From NCBI GenBank assembly GCA_012295275.1, contig CM022665.1:488373-545872 (forward strand): a DNA stretch of 57,500 bases, read 5' to 3'. Shown one piece after another: positions 23,571-36,640 of this stretch. Made by a program: the position numbers and the translations under genes. The number at the start of each line of letters is the position of its first letter. Positions within the stretch are counted from its first letter, which is position 1. This stretch comes from Chrysomallon squamiferum (lineage: Eukaryota; Mollusca; Gastropoda; Neomphalida; Peltospiridae). The notes under the pieces are model-generated. The model was not told the DNA's origin, ran no database searches, and was given only the letters and a program-made list of their open reading frames with translations.

Positions 23571-23882
23571 ATAAAATTTAGAAGCTATAAGGTTTTGCTT
23601 GATATTCCATTTAGTAATTAAATTACTGAAAAAGGGAATCTATTTTAGAAGAAAGCCTAAACTATTTATGTGCACATATCTTTTCTTTATGCACGTCTTT
23701 GTTTAAAATCTGATCATTTTCTAATGTGGATATCTGTTTGGTTTTTTTTTTTTTTTTTTTTCTATCAGAGAAGAAAGAACTGTTTCTTCGCTGTTACTGG
23801 TGAGCCAGGCAAATAAATAGAACATTATCAGCATGTAACTTAACATCCGACAATTATTAATAAATACAGAATCATATTCAAT

Positions 23883-23884
<2 letters not shown>

Positions 23885-23925
<41 letters not shown>

Positions 23926-24146
23926 ATAGATGAATAGATAGATATATAGACAGATAGACAGATATAGATATAGATATATATTATTTCTGAGAAAAGTGGA
24001 AGAGCAAGGAGATGCCACAGCCTACATTACCAATAATTAACAATATGATATCAATAATTAACAATATGATATAATAACATTAACAATATGATACGATATC
24101 AGTAATGATCAGTATGATATGATATTAATAATTATCAATATGATAT
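23885..24146. repeat. (TA)n, (GATA)n and a diverged ATTAACAATATGATAT tandem repeat
   Basis: TA run to about 23924, GATA/GACA units to 23980, then at 24031-24146 five diverged copies of an AATTAACAATATGATATCA-like unit of 20-30 bp. Confidence 0.8.
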
Positions 24147-24239
24147 AGTTCAGAATTCAGTCAGTTTCTTAAGAAAATAGTTTGACAACATACATTCATT
24201 TCAATATCGCATTATCATCTCGCAATTCAGATAAAGCTT

Positions 24240-24640
24240 ACGTTGTTAGAAATACAACAGCACCATCACTCATAAAGACGCAAGCAAGACGCTAAGTGAT
24301 AAACGGTTGAAATTATACACGAGGGGTTAAAACATGAACACTTCGGCCGGACCGACTTACATCCATCTGGCGAGTTGATCGGGTTACTTAGATTCCGAAA
24401 TCAATCATTTATTTTAATATCAAATAAAATTTTAACCTATGAATACGCAATGAACTCTTGGTGGTTACAGATCATCAGAGTGACAACACCTTTGTAACGA
24501 TGATGTATGAAGCTGTGGTTTAGGAGCAGTGTGCTGTCACAGCGACCGTGCTGTCGTGACAAACAGTCCAGAGCGCTTAATTGGATAACAAAACAAATTA
24601 GTTTATCAAAATCTCACTACAGCGGCTCCACAAATTAAAT
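24240..24640. promoter_or_regulatory. Ordinary-complexity island, candidate cis-regulatory element
   Basis: Balanced, non-repetitive 400 bp with a short inverted pair of words GCTGTCACAGCG / GCTGTCGTGAC near 24530-24560. No open frame of note. Confidence 0.3.
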
Positions 24641-24723
24641 TAAAAGAGCAAAATTTTATCGAGATTTAGAACAGTTTTGTAGAAAACGATCAAATAATAA
24701 TAAATAATTATGATGAAAATAGG

Positions 24724-24724
<1 letters not shown>

Positions 24725-24767
<43 letters not shown>

Positions 24768-24837
24768 GTAGAAGAAGAAGAAGAAGAAGAAGAAGAAGAA
24801 GAAGAAGAAGAAGAAGAAGAAGAAGAAGATGATGATG
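24725..24837. repeat. Compound (AAT)n-(AAG)n microsatellite
   Basis: AAT run to 24766, AAG run of about 20 units, then GAT. The minus strand reads as poly-Ser/Tyr or poly-Leu, an artefact. Confidence 0.95.
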
Positions 24838-25020
24838 TAGATAAGAAAATTAAAAATAGGATAATAAGAAGGAAAAATGATATAACTGTACTCATGGAGC
24901 TTTTCAGTTTCTTTATACAAATAAAACTAACTTTACAAAAATTACAGAAATAACCCCTGCGATTTTTTAAATAATCTATGTTCATTTTTCCTAAGAAATA
25001 TATAATTAAATAAATAAATT

Positions 25021-25052
<32 letters not shown>

Positions 25053-25150
25053 AATAATAATAAAATTATTTAAACAAAAAAGAAAAGAAAAGAAATAAAG
25101 AAGAGAAAGAAGAAGAAGAAGAAGAAGAAGAAGAAGAAAGAAAGAAAGGA
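25021..25150. repeat. (CAA)n, (AAT)n and (AAG)n tracts
   Basis: CAA run at 25021-25050, AAT to 25063, AAG/AAAG run at 25106-25148. Confidence 0.9.
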
Positions 25151-25824
25151 AGCCGACTTCGTACTGGGACCTTAACCCGGGAATTTCAAACCTGGAGAAA
25201 AGTCGATTCGAATCTGACAGCTCGCAGTAGATTGTTTGGTATTCTCAGTTTAACTTTTTTACTTTCGTGGGAATAAGTTTTAGTCAAAACGCTAATAGAA
25301 TATATAAACCTATTAACCAAGAGATTGATACTTGATTTAAAAAAAGGAGAAAAATCTATTTCTAGCCTTCTGTCATAGCCTTGATTTCGATTTATCGTTA
25401 TAATGTCAGGTTTTGGAAAGCTGATAAAAGTGCTGGTATATAGATACATAAGTAATTATATACATGTACGTCCAAATGACGTCAGTGTTGTTCTGTTTGT
25501 TTTATTGTAAGTGTAAAAAATGAAGTTTATCCTATAGTCAGTTAAAAATGATCGCTTTAACCCCCCCCCCCAAAAACCCCCACTAAAACATGATGAACAA
25601 ACACTGCAATCTGATTTTTGATGGTCAGTCATATAATTAAATTGATTAACCTGGCGCGATCAATGCAGCATTGAAAATGAAGAACATTTTGTTTTAAATA
25701 GGTTATATAAACATAATGAAATTCTATGAGATTGAGACATTGTTGAGGATAAAAATAAATGTTACGCCAGTGTCGGTTCAAGATATATAACGGTATTCCT
25801 GTAGAAAAACTTCTTCAAAGAAAC

Positions 25825-25920
25825 TGCATTAAAAATACGTGCTCTGGCCTTGTGCTCGTGCATTATGGCTAGTGCATTAAAAATACGTGCTCTGGCCTTA
25901 TGCTCGTGCATTATGGCTAG
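25825..25920. repeat. 48-bp tandem duplication
   Basis: 25825-25872 is repeated at 25873-25920 with one difference (CCTTGTGC versus CCTTATGC). The unit is not simple sequence, so this is a recent duplication event. Confidence 0.95.
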
Positions 25921-25959
25921 TAAGATACTTGAACTGTAGAGAACAATAAGTACGCTGCG

Positions 25960-26345
25960 ATTAGGAACCATTAAAATTTCGCTAGAGTAACATCCCCTTT
26001 AAAGGATTACTGTTTGCGTGAGAAGCAGACTGAGAATAAGAATAAGCGCGACTAGAAACATCTGATTATTTCTAACCAGTCTATGTTTTAGAACAGATCT
26101 GAACTTAGCCCATGTTTGCGACGAGACAAACTATTTCTTGTTTCACTCACACAGTCTCCTGCAGATCCATAGCCAGTTGACCCAGAGCGTCATGCTATGT
26201 GCCTTTTCATAAAATTTATTTTCCAATTAAAATCTACGGTTGGGGATATACTCTCTATAAGCTCAGCGAGATACCTGGTCATTTAATGCATTAACGCGTC
26301 AACGGTTTCTTGCATAACTGCTTTACACAAAGAGAAAAATTATTT
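25960..26345. promoter_or_regulatory. Ordinary-complexity island, candidate cis-regulatory element
   Basis: Balanced non-repetitive DNA with homeodomain-type words (CCAATTAAAA, TTAATGCATTAACG). No coding frame. Confidence 0.3.
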
Positions 26346-26401
26346 ATGCTTTAGCATTAGAAGACGAAGAATTGTGACAAAATACGAGTTGCATTTTGTT
26401 A

Positions 26402-26475
26402 CCAAGCACATTAATACATACATTAATACATACATTAATACATACATACATTAATACATACATACATACATACTT
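26402..26475. repeat. ATTAATACATAC / (CATA)n tandem repeat
   Basis: Four copies of a CATTAATACATA-type unit, then CATA units. Confidence 0.9.
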
Positions 26476-26519
26476 ATACAAAATACACACCGACCCACAT
26501 ATATAGCAACATAATTATA

Positions 26520-27560
26520 CATAATATCGATGTGTTGTATATTTTACACTTAATATGTGACTATGAGCTATCTGTTATACATTTTAAAATGCTGTTTTGA
26601 ACTCAGCATTACATAAAGGTGACTACGAACTGTTAGTTATGTTGCAAGTAGTTACGGTTTATGAATTGTGTTACATGTACGTATTTGTATGCGTATCTGT
26701 GAACTGTGACTATGTACTTACTGCTTATTTCATACACATACTTTTGGTACGTAATTATGAGCTCCGTGTTTAGGAATTATTTTACATTGTAATAAACTGT
26801 ATGTTGCAGAAGCACATTTTGCTTGTGTGACTGTTTATTATGTTAAGTATTTTTAAATGTAACTGATGTATATGTTACGTACATTTAAATGTGAGAATGG
26901 GTTATAACGTATTTTAAATGTGACCATGAATTAAATACAGGTACCGGACCAATTATCCGGCGTCCTGAAATCCGGAAAGATCAGAAAACTGGAAGTTTTT
27001 TCCCGATGCTATTTTCATAGTTCACGCGTGCTGGTGTTGTCCTCACCAGACCAGAACTACTCTTTCAAGCCGCGTGGCGTTCATTCACTCGCCGCATTGT
27101 TTACGTGTTGAGTCGCCACAGTTGTGTATCATCAATTTTCTTTATGTTTTTAATTTTAAAATGTTTATGCCTAATTATTTACGCATTTAGATGCCTTGGT
27201 ACCAGAACACCGGAAAATCCAGAAATCCGGAATGCCTCAGGCCCCAAGGAGTCCGGATAATTGGTCCGGTACCTGTATTACGTATTTTTAAATGTGACTA
27301 TGAAACTGTGTGCACGTATTTTAATATGACTATGAACTATGTTCAAATAGGATAATAAATTATGAATTACGTATTTTTAAATGTAAGTATGAACTATGTA
27401 TTATATATCTTTAAATGTGACTATGAACTAGATTTTACGTATATTTAAATGTGACTTTCTGTTATGTACTAGGTATTTTTAAATGTAACTACAACACACA
27501 TTTATTTAAGCGCAGTAAATTGTGTTACGTATTTTTAGATGTCACTATGGTCTGTTTTAC
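26520..27560. repeat. Degenerate tandem field with ACGTATTTTTAAATGTGACTATGAA unit
   Basis: Repeated but diverged units of TACGTATTTTTAAATGTGAC followed by TATGAACTATGT, spaced roughly 40-60 bp, with the best copies at 26840-26935 and 27276-27480. The field is split by a MITE at 26938-27275. No coding potential. Confidence 0.75.
26938..27275. mobile_element. 338-bp MITE with perfect 23-bp terminal inverted repeats
   Basis: The left end, CAGGTACCGGACCAATTATC then CGG (26938-26960), is the exact reverse complement of 27253-27275. TA flanks both sides (26936-26937, 27276-27277), the target duplication of the Tc1/mariner/pogo superfamily. The interior of about 290 bp contains more CCGGAAA/TCCGGA words near both ends but no transposase frame, so it is non-autonomous. 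It sits inside an older tandem array whose units continue on both sides. The 5'-CAGG ends and TA duplication suggest a pogo/Tigger-type relative; family assignment is inferred. Confidence 0.93.
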
Positions 27561-28460
27561 CTATATGACAAAGAAAGTTATAAAATATCGGTTTTTAAGT
27601 GAAAAATAAAATAGAAATAGCTCCAGTTAGCAAATTCCTAACTGAATTTATTTTGTAAATTAATTAATATCGTTTCTGGTTTACCCACAAATTATTTAAT
27701 CTTCATTATCTTTGTTTTATTTATAAGTTAAAGAAATTACATTTTGAAATATCAGTATACAGATCTAATTTTATATCTAAAACAGAGGTGTTACAAAACA
27801 GTTCCAACTTTCCACAACAAACAATGCTTTGTTTTTCAAACCGAGTTAAAATTAAATTTCACTGTTAATTATGCAGGTAGGCTGTAAACATTTGTTGCAA
27901 AAGTTGTCCATTAAAATAAATGAACAGGCTCGTGAAACACATGGCTGATGTTTGGTTTCGCACTACGTATTGTAATTTGATGTATTATTGCATACATTGA
28001 CATATTTGTTTAGAAACAAATATTATCACCTCGAAATATGCGCATTAATTTAAATTAAACTGTTCATTTTAAATTCATTGTCTTATCGGAAGATCATAAA
28101 TTTTCAGTTGGAAAGTGACATAACAGACATTTCAGCCACCGCGGTACACAACAGATGTGAAACTCAGAAAAACACAGCAGAATAGTTCAGCGAGAAATCC
28201 GCGAACGTGCCAAGAACGGAATAAATACTTTCATTTGCAAAATACTGAAACATTTTCATTCCATTCTAAATGTATCTCTGCTTTCTACTAAGCTTAATAC
28301 ATACTAATCATTTAACATTACTAATTTTTTCTTTGTTTCTTATGTATGTTTTTTAATATTTACATGCTGCTTCACATTATATTCTCTTTATTTTCATTTT
28401 CGAAAATCTAGTAAGTAGTTCAAAACACTGAAAGAAAATTTGTATAACACTAGATTATTT
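27560..28460. other. Intergenic, AT-rich, no gene seen
   Basis: Moderately complex sequence without repeats or recognisable exons. Mildly CpG-containing at 28130-28220. Confidence 0.5.
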
Positions 28461-28462
28461 TA

Positions 28463-28473
28463 ATATATATATA

Positions 28474-28508
<35 letters not shown>

Positions 28509-28660
28509 GATTATATAAAGAGAGATGGAGACACGCACACAAAGGCAGACATTTTTATATATATGTAGATAAATACATAGATAAAAATATAGATAGATAG
28601 AAAGACAGATAGATAGATAGACAGACAGGCAAACAGATAAAAAGAAAGACAGACAGTAAC
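28463..28660. repeat. (TA)n, (TG)n, (GATA/GACA)n tracts
   Basis: TA-TG-TA compound at 28463-28508 and GATA/GACA-type units at 28566-28656. Confidence 0.9.
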
Positions 28661-28699
28661 ACATATAGATTAATAGAAAATTAATACATTTTAGAATTG

Positions 28700-29105
28700 A
28701 AAATTAGTTTTTGAGGTGTTTTCATTGTGTCTGTGCAGTGTTTTTATGTGACGTTCACTGACAAATATAAGTTGATATGGAAACCACTGGACTAGCAAAT
28801 CGCTCAGTCTCAGAAATCACTTGTAACAGAAAAACATTGCTTAGCTCTGTTTCTAAAACACATCCTAATTTGATTAAATATGAAATCTTTGTGGATCGCT
28901 CGGAGTTCTTTCGTTGTAAACGCTTTTGTGCGTGACTTTTAGCGGGATAGGTTGGAACGGTTGAAATCGTTTATTATTTTCAGTATGCGCTGTCATGCCG
29001 TGCGTGTCTCCCTGCGTCGTGTTCACTTCACCGTTCAGCTACGTCTGATTAACTCTCTACTCACCTATTACCTAGCAAACCGTGGCGAGAAAATTAACTC
29101 TCATG
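28700..29105. promoter_or_regulatory. Ordinary-complexity island, candidate cis-regulatory element
   Basis: Balanced 400-bp block ending at a (CAT)n tract (29109-29135). A short open frame spans its end but finishes in the His-coding CAT repeat and is not considered a gene. Confidence 0.3.
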
Positions 29106-29876
29106 TAAATCATCATCATCATCATCATCATCATTAAAAATATTATTATTATTATTATCATTAAAATAGAATTTTCTAATCAGTATAAGTTCTTGATATA
29201 AATAAACTAATATAAAATAGTATAAAATACAGGTGAGAGAGTAATTTGACAGAAAACAGTTTCTCCGAGGAAGCAAAAGCAAAAAACAAAATTACGTTAT
29301 AAGTATTGTACACGATTACCTTATTCCTAAAAACACTGTTGTACTTAATCTGAGTTCTTTTTTTTCCGGTTGTTTCCTTATAATTCAAATCATGCAGCTG
29401 TTTTGCAGATGTATTCCTATAACAAGCAGAAAAACGATTTTTTATCTGTTTAAACAAAAGACATCTAATTATACACCATAATGCTTTAACTACTTGCTTT
29501 CCTTGTATGAAAATATGATCACCGTTTTGCACACAGACACGCACACATATAATAAATGGATGTGTGTAGTTTGTATAAAACAAATATTTATATATACGAA
29601 CCAAATGTATTAATAAATTTTTAAAGTATATTCCATATCTGATTATCGCGAGTGTTGAATTAAATTAGGGTAATAATTTAGATACATTATTCAAAAAAAG
29701 CTGCAATAAAAATAAGTAAATATTATATGTATGTTTTAACAGCAGCCAAGTATAATAATATTAGGTCGCTTTCAGAGATTAGGAAACAGTAATTTATAAT
29801 CATTTTGTGCTAGAAATTACTGTTTTAAAAAATATCGTATTCTTGAATGAGTAAATCACCAACCTACACATACACA

Positions 29877-30169
<293 letters not shown>

Positions 30170-30675
30170 TTATTTTATACGTTTGCACTAGTGCTTTAAT
30201 CTTAGGAATGAATGATAGAGGGATACAAAACACACTGAAAACAGTTACTCAGTCACAATTAGGCTTGAAAGGTTTTATTATTGTGTAAAATGTATAAACA
30301 CTCAGTGCACTGTCATACTAACAGAAAGGGAGTGTTTATAATCGAGTTCAATGTTATGTTAACGCAGCTTCTCATATAATTAATTTTTTGAAATATTACA
30401 GTATTTCCTACAACGGGAAGGTCTGCATACATATGAACATTTCTTTCCGTGGGAGAACATGACTGTTTAATAATTAATGAAAAAGTCTATGAACATTCAC
30501 ATAGCGAATTATTCAGCATGACTAATTAAATTCGTTGATCACTCCATCAATAGTGAGAATGAATTCAGATATAATTAAGTTATAACTGGAACAAGGAACA
30601 CATTTTTTTTATTTTTATTTTATTTTTTTTTTTAAACATTTTTTGTTTATATATATATATTTTTTTTGTTATGGA

Positions 30676-30677
<2 letters not shown>

Positions 30678-30761
<84 letters not shown>
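30678..30761. repeat. (TC)n microsatellite, 84 bp
   Basis: A pure TC run 0.5 kb after the 287-bp TC tract, preceded by T-rich and TA sequence. Confidence 0.95.
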
Positions 30762-30763
<2 letters not shown>

Positions 30764-31042
30764 TTTTTCTGGCTTGAAATGAAATATTTCTTTTTCTTTT
30801 ATTTCGTTTTGGTGTTTCGGTTACTGTAAAGATAAATAAATTGTATATGTGAATGACAGAGAAGCCAAGACAAAGTTTGTGACAATAATTAAACTGTGAA
30901 ATCTGTTGTGAATTTTTTCTCTGATAAGGACATAGTACAATTTTAAATTTTATATTTGTTCTAATCCGAAAAAACGAAATAAATTGTAAAAGCGAATGGT
31001 GAAGCAAAATTAAAGTTCACGTTTTATTATATGTTCAGTATT

Positions 31043-31275
31043 ATCCATCCATCCATCCATCTATCCATACATACATACATACATACACACACATATATAC
31101 ATACATACACACACACACATACATACATACATACATACACACACACATATATACATACATACACACACACACATATATACATACATACACACACACACAC
31201 ATATATACATACATACACACACACACATACATACATACATACATACGCACGCATGCACATACACACACACACAAA
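31043..31275. repeat. Compound (CCAT)n-(CATA)n-(CA)n microsatellite
   Basis: Alternating CATA and CA blocks with a repeating ACACATATATACATACATAC motif at 31139-31210. All overlapping open frames are repeat artefacts. Confidence 0.95.
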
Positions 31276-31289
31276 ACATGCTATGCAAA

Positions 31290-32440
31290 GGGCCATACAA
31301 TGTCAGACGCTGTTTAAAAAAATTCTGTCAGAAAATGTTCAAACCATTAATCTGCATATGACGCATAAGGAGATGATTAAACAGACAGCGACTGTCACTG
31401 AGCCGGGCAGGTAAGAGAACGCTGGTGATCAGCTTACACACCAACAGGTGTAGTAACCATAATTTCTACAAAATGGGTGTTGAGGACAGCTTGTTACGAC
31501 AGCTTGTAACATCCCGACGAACTTTGCCGTATTACTCAGTCTAAATGTTTGTTTATAGATTTTCTCTCTGAAACTACAAGGTCTTCCTACATCTTCACCA
31601 TGTTTTATTTTAATTTGCTGTTGTTGTTAATATTACAGTCAGATGTTTTTCGTTCAGATTTTTGTTGTTGATTTACATCAGACGTTAGAATGTTAGATTT
31701 CGATATATTTTGTTTCTCATTTTTTTTGGCTTAGGTAAGGTTTTAATGATCTGAAATGAGACACAATTAATATTTTTCAGTGTTTGACGTCTTTAAAATC
31801 ACCGAGTTGTATCCCTTCCCACGTGGTAACGCTGGCTTAGTTTTAGCATGAACAACCTAGACGACGTCAAAATGAAATTAGATGTTTTTCTTTGTCAATA
31901 TAATATGTTCATGCTTGTGATACATTGTATTTTAATTACAATACCGACTGAACATCATCATCATCATCATAATAATAATGTTGTTGTTGTTTTTTTTTGA
32001 AAATCTGTGTGTAATGTAATGTTATATAACTATTTAATTTGAATACTTAGTTGTCAAAGAGAATACCTATAATTATAGTAAACTCATTAGACTCTAATTA
32101 AGATATAATAAAAATTAAAGTAGCTGAGTCAAAAAGCCATTTATTATATTTATGTATAAGTACATGCATATGACGTATTAACTTCAAAATGCAATAAGTA
32201 ACACATATCATCAATTAAAGACGCATTAAAATCTTACTAAACCTCGATTTACCTTGTGTAAATAGTAACAACGTTGTTACGGTTGATTTATTATTAACTG
32301 TATTACTATTCGTGCCGCTGCAATTACCACTTTATTACTATTACAGCTTATTTTTGCTATTATTTCCAAAATAATTCGTTACTTTTATTTCTAAATATCT
32401 GGTTTACCGTAATCCCGTGTCTTTTATTTTATGTTTAACT
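31290..32440. other. Intergenic, no gene seen
   Basis: Balanced sequence to about 31860, with a strong donor-like CAG|GTAAGAG at 31409-31416 but no matching exon, then AT-rich DNA. Contains (CAT)n at 31955-31970. Confidence 0.5.
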
Positions 32441-33420
32441 CACACTTAATTTACACAGCGTCTAGCACGAACAAACAGGCAATACACACAGATTGGACAG
32501 GGTAAAATAGTTTAATTAAACGTGTACAAGTCCCAGAACAAACAGAGATGGCCGTCATACCAAGTTCACTCGGTAAATTTCGGGTGGCGGCTTCTGTATG
32601 TGTGCAAGATATGTGCAAACAGCTGAAGGGTTCTCTCTCCGCCAAGCAGAGTATCTTTTTTCCTCTGTTCAAGATCTTTGAGTAAATTAATTTAATCATA
32701 CATAACGGTTGATGAAAAGAGTATTTGGTTTGTGTAAATTAGCCCAGGTGATTTAGAAGTGCTATATTTAACTGGCCGTCGAAGACAAGGGATAATTATT
32801 TTGAGACAATGAATGGATGCTAAAAACAGAGTACACAGATAAAGATATGCGTGCGTTTTGAATTCATTAAAAAGGTATAACTGTATGGAATATTAGAAAT
32901 GAAACAACTCTACAATAAAAAAAAAAAAAAATAAAAAAAAAAAAATAATAATAATAAATTGCTAGTGGGGTTTTATCTTATATATGTATATGCGTATATT
33001 TTGATTTATATACTTGCACGTTTGGACCGTGTATATGTGTTTGTGATGGGTATGATAAAAACAAAAAAAACAAAAAATGTACTAGCCAGTGTTGCAGAAT
33101 ACTGTGTGTACGAATTCTTTCGGAACAAAATATTTCTTTGAGCATTTGTAATTTAGAAAGTGACACATGGAGGAAAACATGAAAAGAGTGGAACAAATGC
33201 TCGCACAGATTAAGAGATAAAAGGCTTAACGAGAAAGCAGAGCGTGCAGCAGTCTGCGCGAGCGGAGTCCTCGTGCAGATACACACTTCGTTCAGTATGT
33301 ATGACGTTTCATTATATTCACAGCCGAGCAGATTAACATGGTGGGTACGAAACAAACGCGAACTGTCACTCGACGTGTGTGTATTGTCACACAGTCCGTT
33401 CTGGTAGCTGGCTTCTTATG
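32440..33420. promoter_or_regulatory. Two ordinary-complexity islands split by an A-rich tract
   Basis: Islands at 32440-32870 and 33120-33420 flank the A-rich/AAT tract 32917-32957. CpG-containing and non-repetitive, with no convincing exon. Confidence 0.28.
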
Positions 33421-34389
33421 TATATTTATGTAAATAGTCTTTGTTCATACATTTTCTTTTCGTGACCACAGTGCCAAACTGTCAAGTGTATTTGAATCCT
33501 AACATGCCTATTTACATTTAATTAAACGTGGTGTATGAATTAATTACACTCACTTTCTAGTTACTTCTGATATAGATCTTATTGACAAATAAAAAGATGT
33601 GAAACAAACATTTTGTGTAACTATATTTCACAGGAGTATTCAGCTCTCTGCTGGTCAGAGGAAGTCGCTTACATTTTCTTTCTTTTCTTCTTTCTTTATT
33701 TTTGAAAATTAGGAAACGCCTCAGCTCCGCTTATCAAAAACAGTCAAAATAAAACTAAACTTATTTAGGACAGTATTATTATATTTCATAAACGAAAAAA
33801 AAAAAAAAAAAAAACAACAAACAAAACAGCCCAAATGTAGTGGTTTGAAAATTATTCTAATATGCATCGTGTTACTGCTGTTGTCGCTGGGTGTGACGTA
33901 GTTGACGCTGTTACACTTGTTACACACCTCACTGAACTCGCAAACCACTGAGCCGTGTCGTTTTTAACACATCTGACATTTTTACACAGATAACTACATT
34001 TCAAAATAATCAACAACTGTAGTGTGTACAGAAAGACAGTTTCACTCTTTACTGGGTACCTTTACATTTTATAATAAAGGAGTTTTGTTTGTTTTTGTTG
34101 TTTTTTTAATAAATGTATATGCAAGTTTACTTTTTTTGTAAAATTCGTATTTAAAAGCTGTAACCATTAATTAAATTATTTTAATTACAGGCCTGAATTT
34201 TTGTTTACCAACTCATCTGTCTACCAGCATATATTATATATTAAGCTACTGAACTCGAGAAAAACAAACAAAACAAAACAAACAAATAAAAATGCCCCCA
34301 AAACAGAACAGAAAATAGAAAAAAAAACAAAAAAAACCGGAAGAACAAAAACTAAAAACAACCAGTAGCATAACAAAGCAGCTACTGTA

Positions 34390-34485
34390 CTTAAGAAAAA
34401 CGGAAAAAAATAAATAAAAAAATAAATAAAAAAATAAAAATAAATAAATAAAAAATAAAAATAAAAATATAAATAAATAAATTAA
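34390..34485. repeat. (AAAT)n-like low complexity
   Basis: AAAT/AAAAAT units; the 120 bp before it is CAAA-rich. Confidence 0.85.
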
Positions 34486-34717
34486 AGCACTAGCGATATT
34501 TGTATATTCACTGATTATGACAAAACAGAGTCACCTGTTTGATCCAAACAACATAACTGTGTTTACCTCGTGACTCAACAGTTATTGTATTATATTATTT
34601 CGAAGTATTGAAGATAAAATATAAGTAAAATATTAGTTTTGTCCTTTTTACGTGCAGATATAATATTTCCATCTATCGCTGCATTTTCTATGTAAACACT
34701 GTTTCTGTTAATTTAAA

Positions 34718-34930
34718 ACAAACAAACAACAACAACAACAACAACAACAACAATAATAATAATAAAATAATAATAATAATAATAAAAACAAATAATAATA
34801 ATAATAAATACTAAATAATAATAATAATGATAGTAATAAATAATAAATAATAACAACAACAACAGCAACAATGATGATGATAGCGATGATGATGATGATA
34901 ATGGTGACTATGGTGATGATGATAATTTAA
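34718..34930. repeat. Compound trinucleotide tract (CAA, AAT, GAT)
   Basis: CAA then AAT, then CAA/CAG, then GAT units with GGT variants. A succession of one-step triplet variants. Confidence 0.9.
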
Positions 34931-35017
34931 CTCATTTGCGAATGTTGCGATGATATAGAGTTGTATTTTACTAACAACATTTCAAAGATGCGTGCACGCA
35001 CATAATCGAAAGACATT

Positions 35018-35039
35018 TTTTTTTTTTTTTTTTTTTTTT
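35018..35039. repeat. Poly-T tract
   Basis: A 22-base homopolymer. Confidence 0.9.
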
Positions 35040-35398
35040 GCAGTGTCTCGTTCATTTCAAAACTTCTGAAAGCATTTTTATAGACTATTTACAAAGAATA
35101 TAAATAAAGCTTTACAACAATTCATTACCTATATATACACTTGTAGCATCGATTAATATCCTTTTCAGAAGTTTGCTGCTTTATATTCCACACGTGTATT
35201 ACAATGCAGCTGGTGAATAGATAAAACTATCATGTTCAGAATATCTATACATAACTAACACGTAATTAGCATACGAATGTCATTAATACATTTTACTGTC
35301 ATTTATTGCAGGTTCTGAACGAATCGGTTAAATATCATTTAATGTAATAGACTTTCTTCTCTGTGTCCATCTTTCTTTCTCTCCCGTGAGCGAAAGTG

Positions 35399-35919
35399 AA
35401 TACATACATACATACAAATATACATACATGCATACATACATACATACATACATGCATACATACATACATACATACATATATACATACATACAAATATACA
35501 TACATACTTACATACATATATACATACATACAAATATACATACATACATACATACATACATACATACATCCATCCATACATACATACATACATACATACA
35601 GACATACATACATACATACATATATACATACATACAAATATACATACATACTTACATACATACATATATACATACATACAAATATACATACATACTTACA
35701 TACATATATACATACATACAAATATACATACATACATACATACATACATCCATCCATCCATACATACATACATACATACATACAGACATACATACATACA
35801 TACATATATACATACATACAAATATACATACATACATACATACATACATACATACATACATACATACATACATACATACATACTTACATACATACTTACA
35901 TACATACATACATACATAA
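35399..35919. repeat. (CATA)n array, about 520 bp, with periodic variants
   Basis: CATA units with regularly recurring variant blocks (CATACAAATATACATA, CATATATACATA, CATCCATC, CAGACATA). The block CATATATACATACATACAAA recurs at about 35476, 35516, 35619, 35663, 35703 and 35803, indicating higher-order duplication. Open frames on both strands with Tyr/His/Thr/Ile or Cys/Met/Val composition are artefacts. Confidence 0.96.
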
Positions 35920-35999
35920 TATTCACTGCAATGCGTCGATTTTTTTAACATGTCACCGAAATGAAATATCTAGAGAAAGAATAAAACAAATTTATTTAT

Positions 36000-36640
36000 T
36001 TATTTTTTATTAAAATAATGCTTGTTTGAGTTTTTTCTATTAAAAATGAAAATGAAGTTATTATTAGGTCAATTAGCTAATTTTAGGATGTTTTAGCTTT
36101 CGGAATTGTTTATTTTTTTATATAAAGTTTGTTTTAGTATTTTTTTTTTTATGACAGTTATTATTTATACTATCGATACCAAATTTTTTACCGTTGTTTT
36201 TCTTTACTATTTTAATATTCTGTAAAAATGTATGCTGTTTGCTTAAAAACTACTTCTGTAGTTACATAGCTAAAAATGTACTATTAGTTAAATAATAGCA
36301 AAACATGCGGCCAACACTGTAAAATTTAGGAAAAAGGCAAAATGTCGCTTCTTTTTTTTTCTTAATTTTATATTTATTTTCTGAAACCAACAGAAAAAAT
36401 CTTATTAATTGATCTTTTAAAATCATAAAAATCAAGCATTGTGTTTTGATATCGTGTCCAATATCAGGCAAAAAAACTGTCAAAAGAAAATTGCCTCGTA
36501 CTGAATCGCTGAAATTTTAAATATATTGTCTAGCAAATGACGCGAGGTCAAAACGAACACTCATGTGTCACATTTATTTATTTCTGAACCAATAAACCAG
36601 CTCTAAGAGAAAGCAATTTCTGTTTAGATATGTACAATCT
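36000..36640. other. Intergenic, AT-rich, no gene seen
   Basis: T-rich sequence with short homopolymers. No exon or clear repeat was recognised. Confidence 0.5.

Noticed and set aside
35386-36013. Long open frames rich in Tyr, His, Thr, Ile (and Cys, Met, Val on the other strand)
   Set aside because: Produced entirely by the CATA tetranucleotide repeat, open in several frames on both strands.
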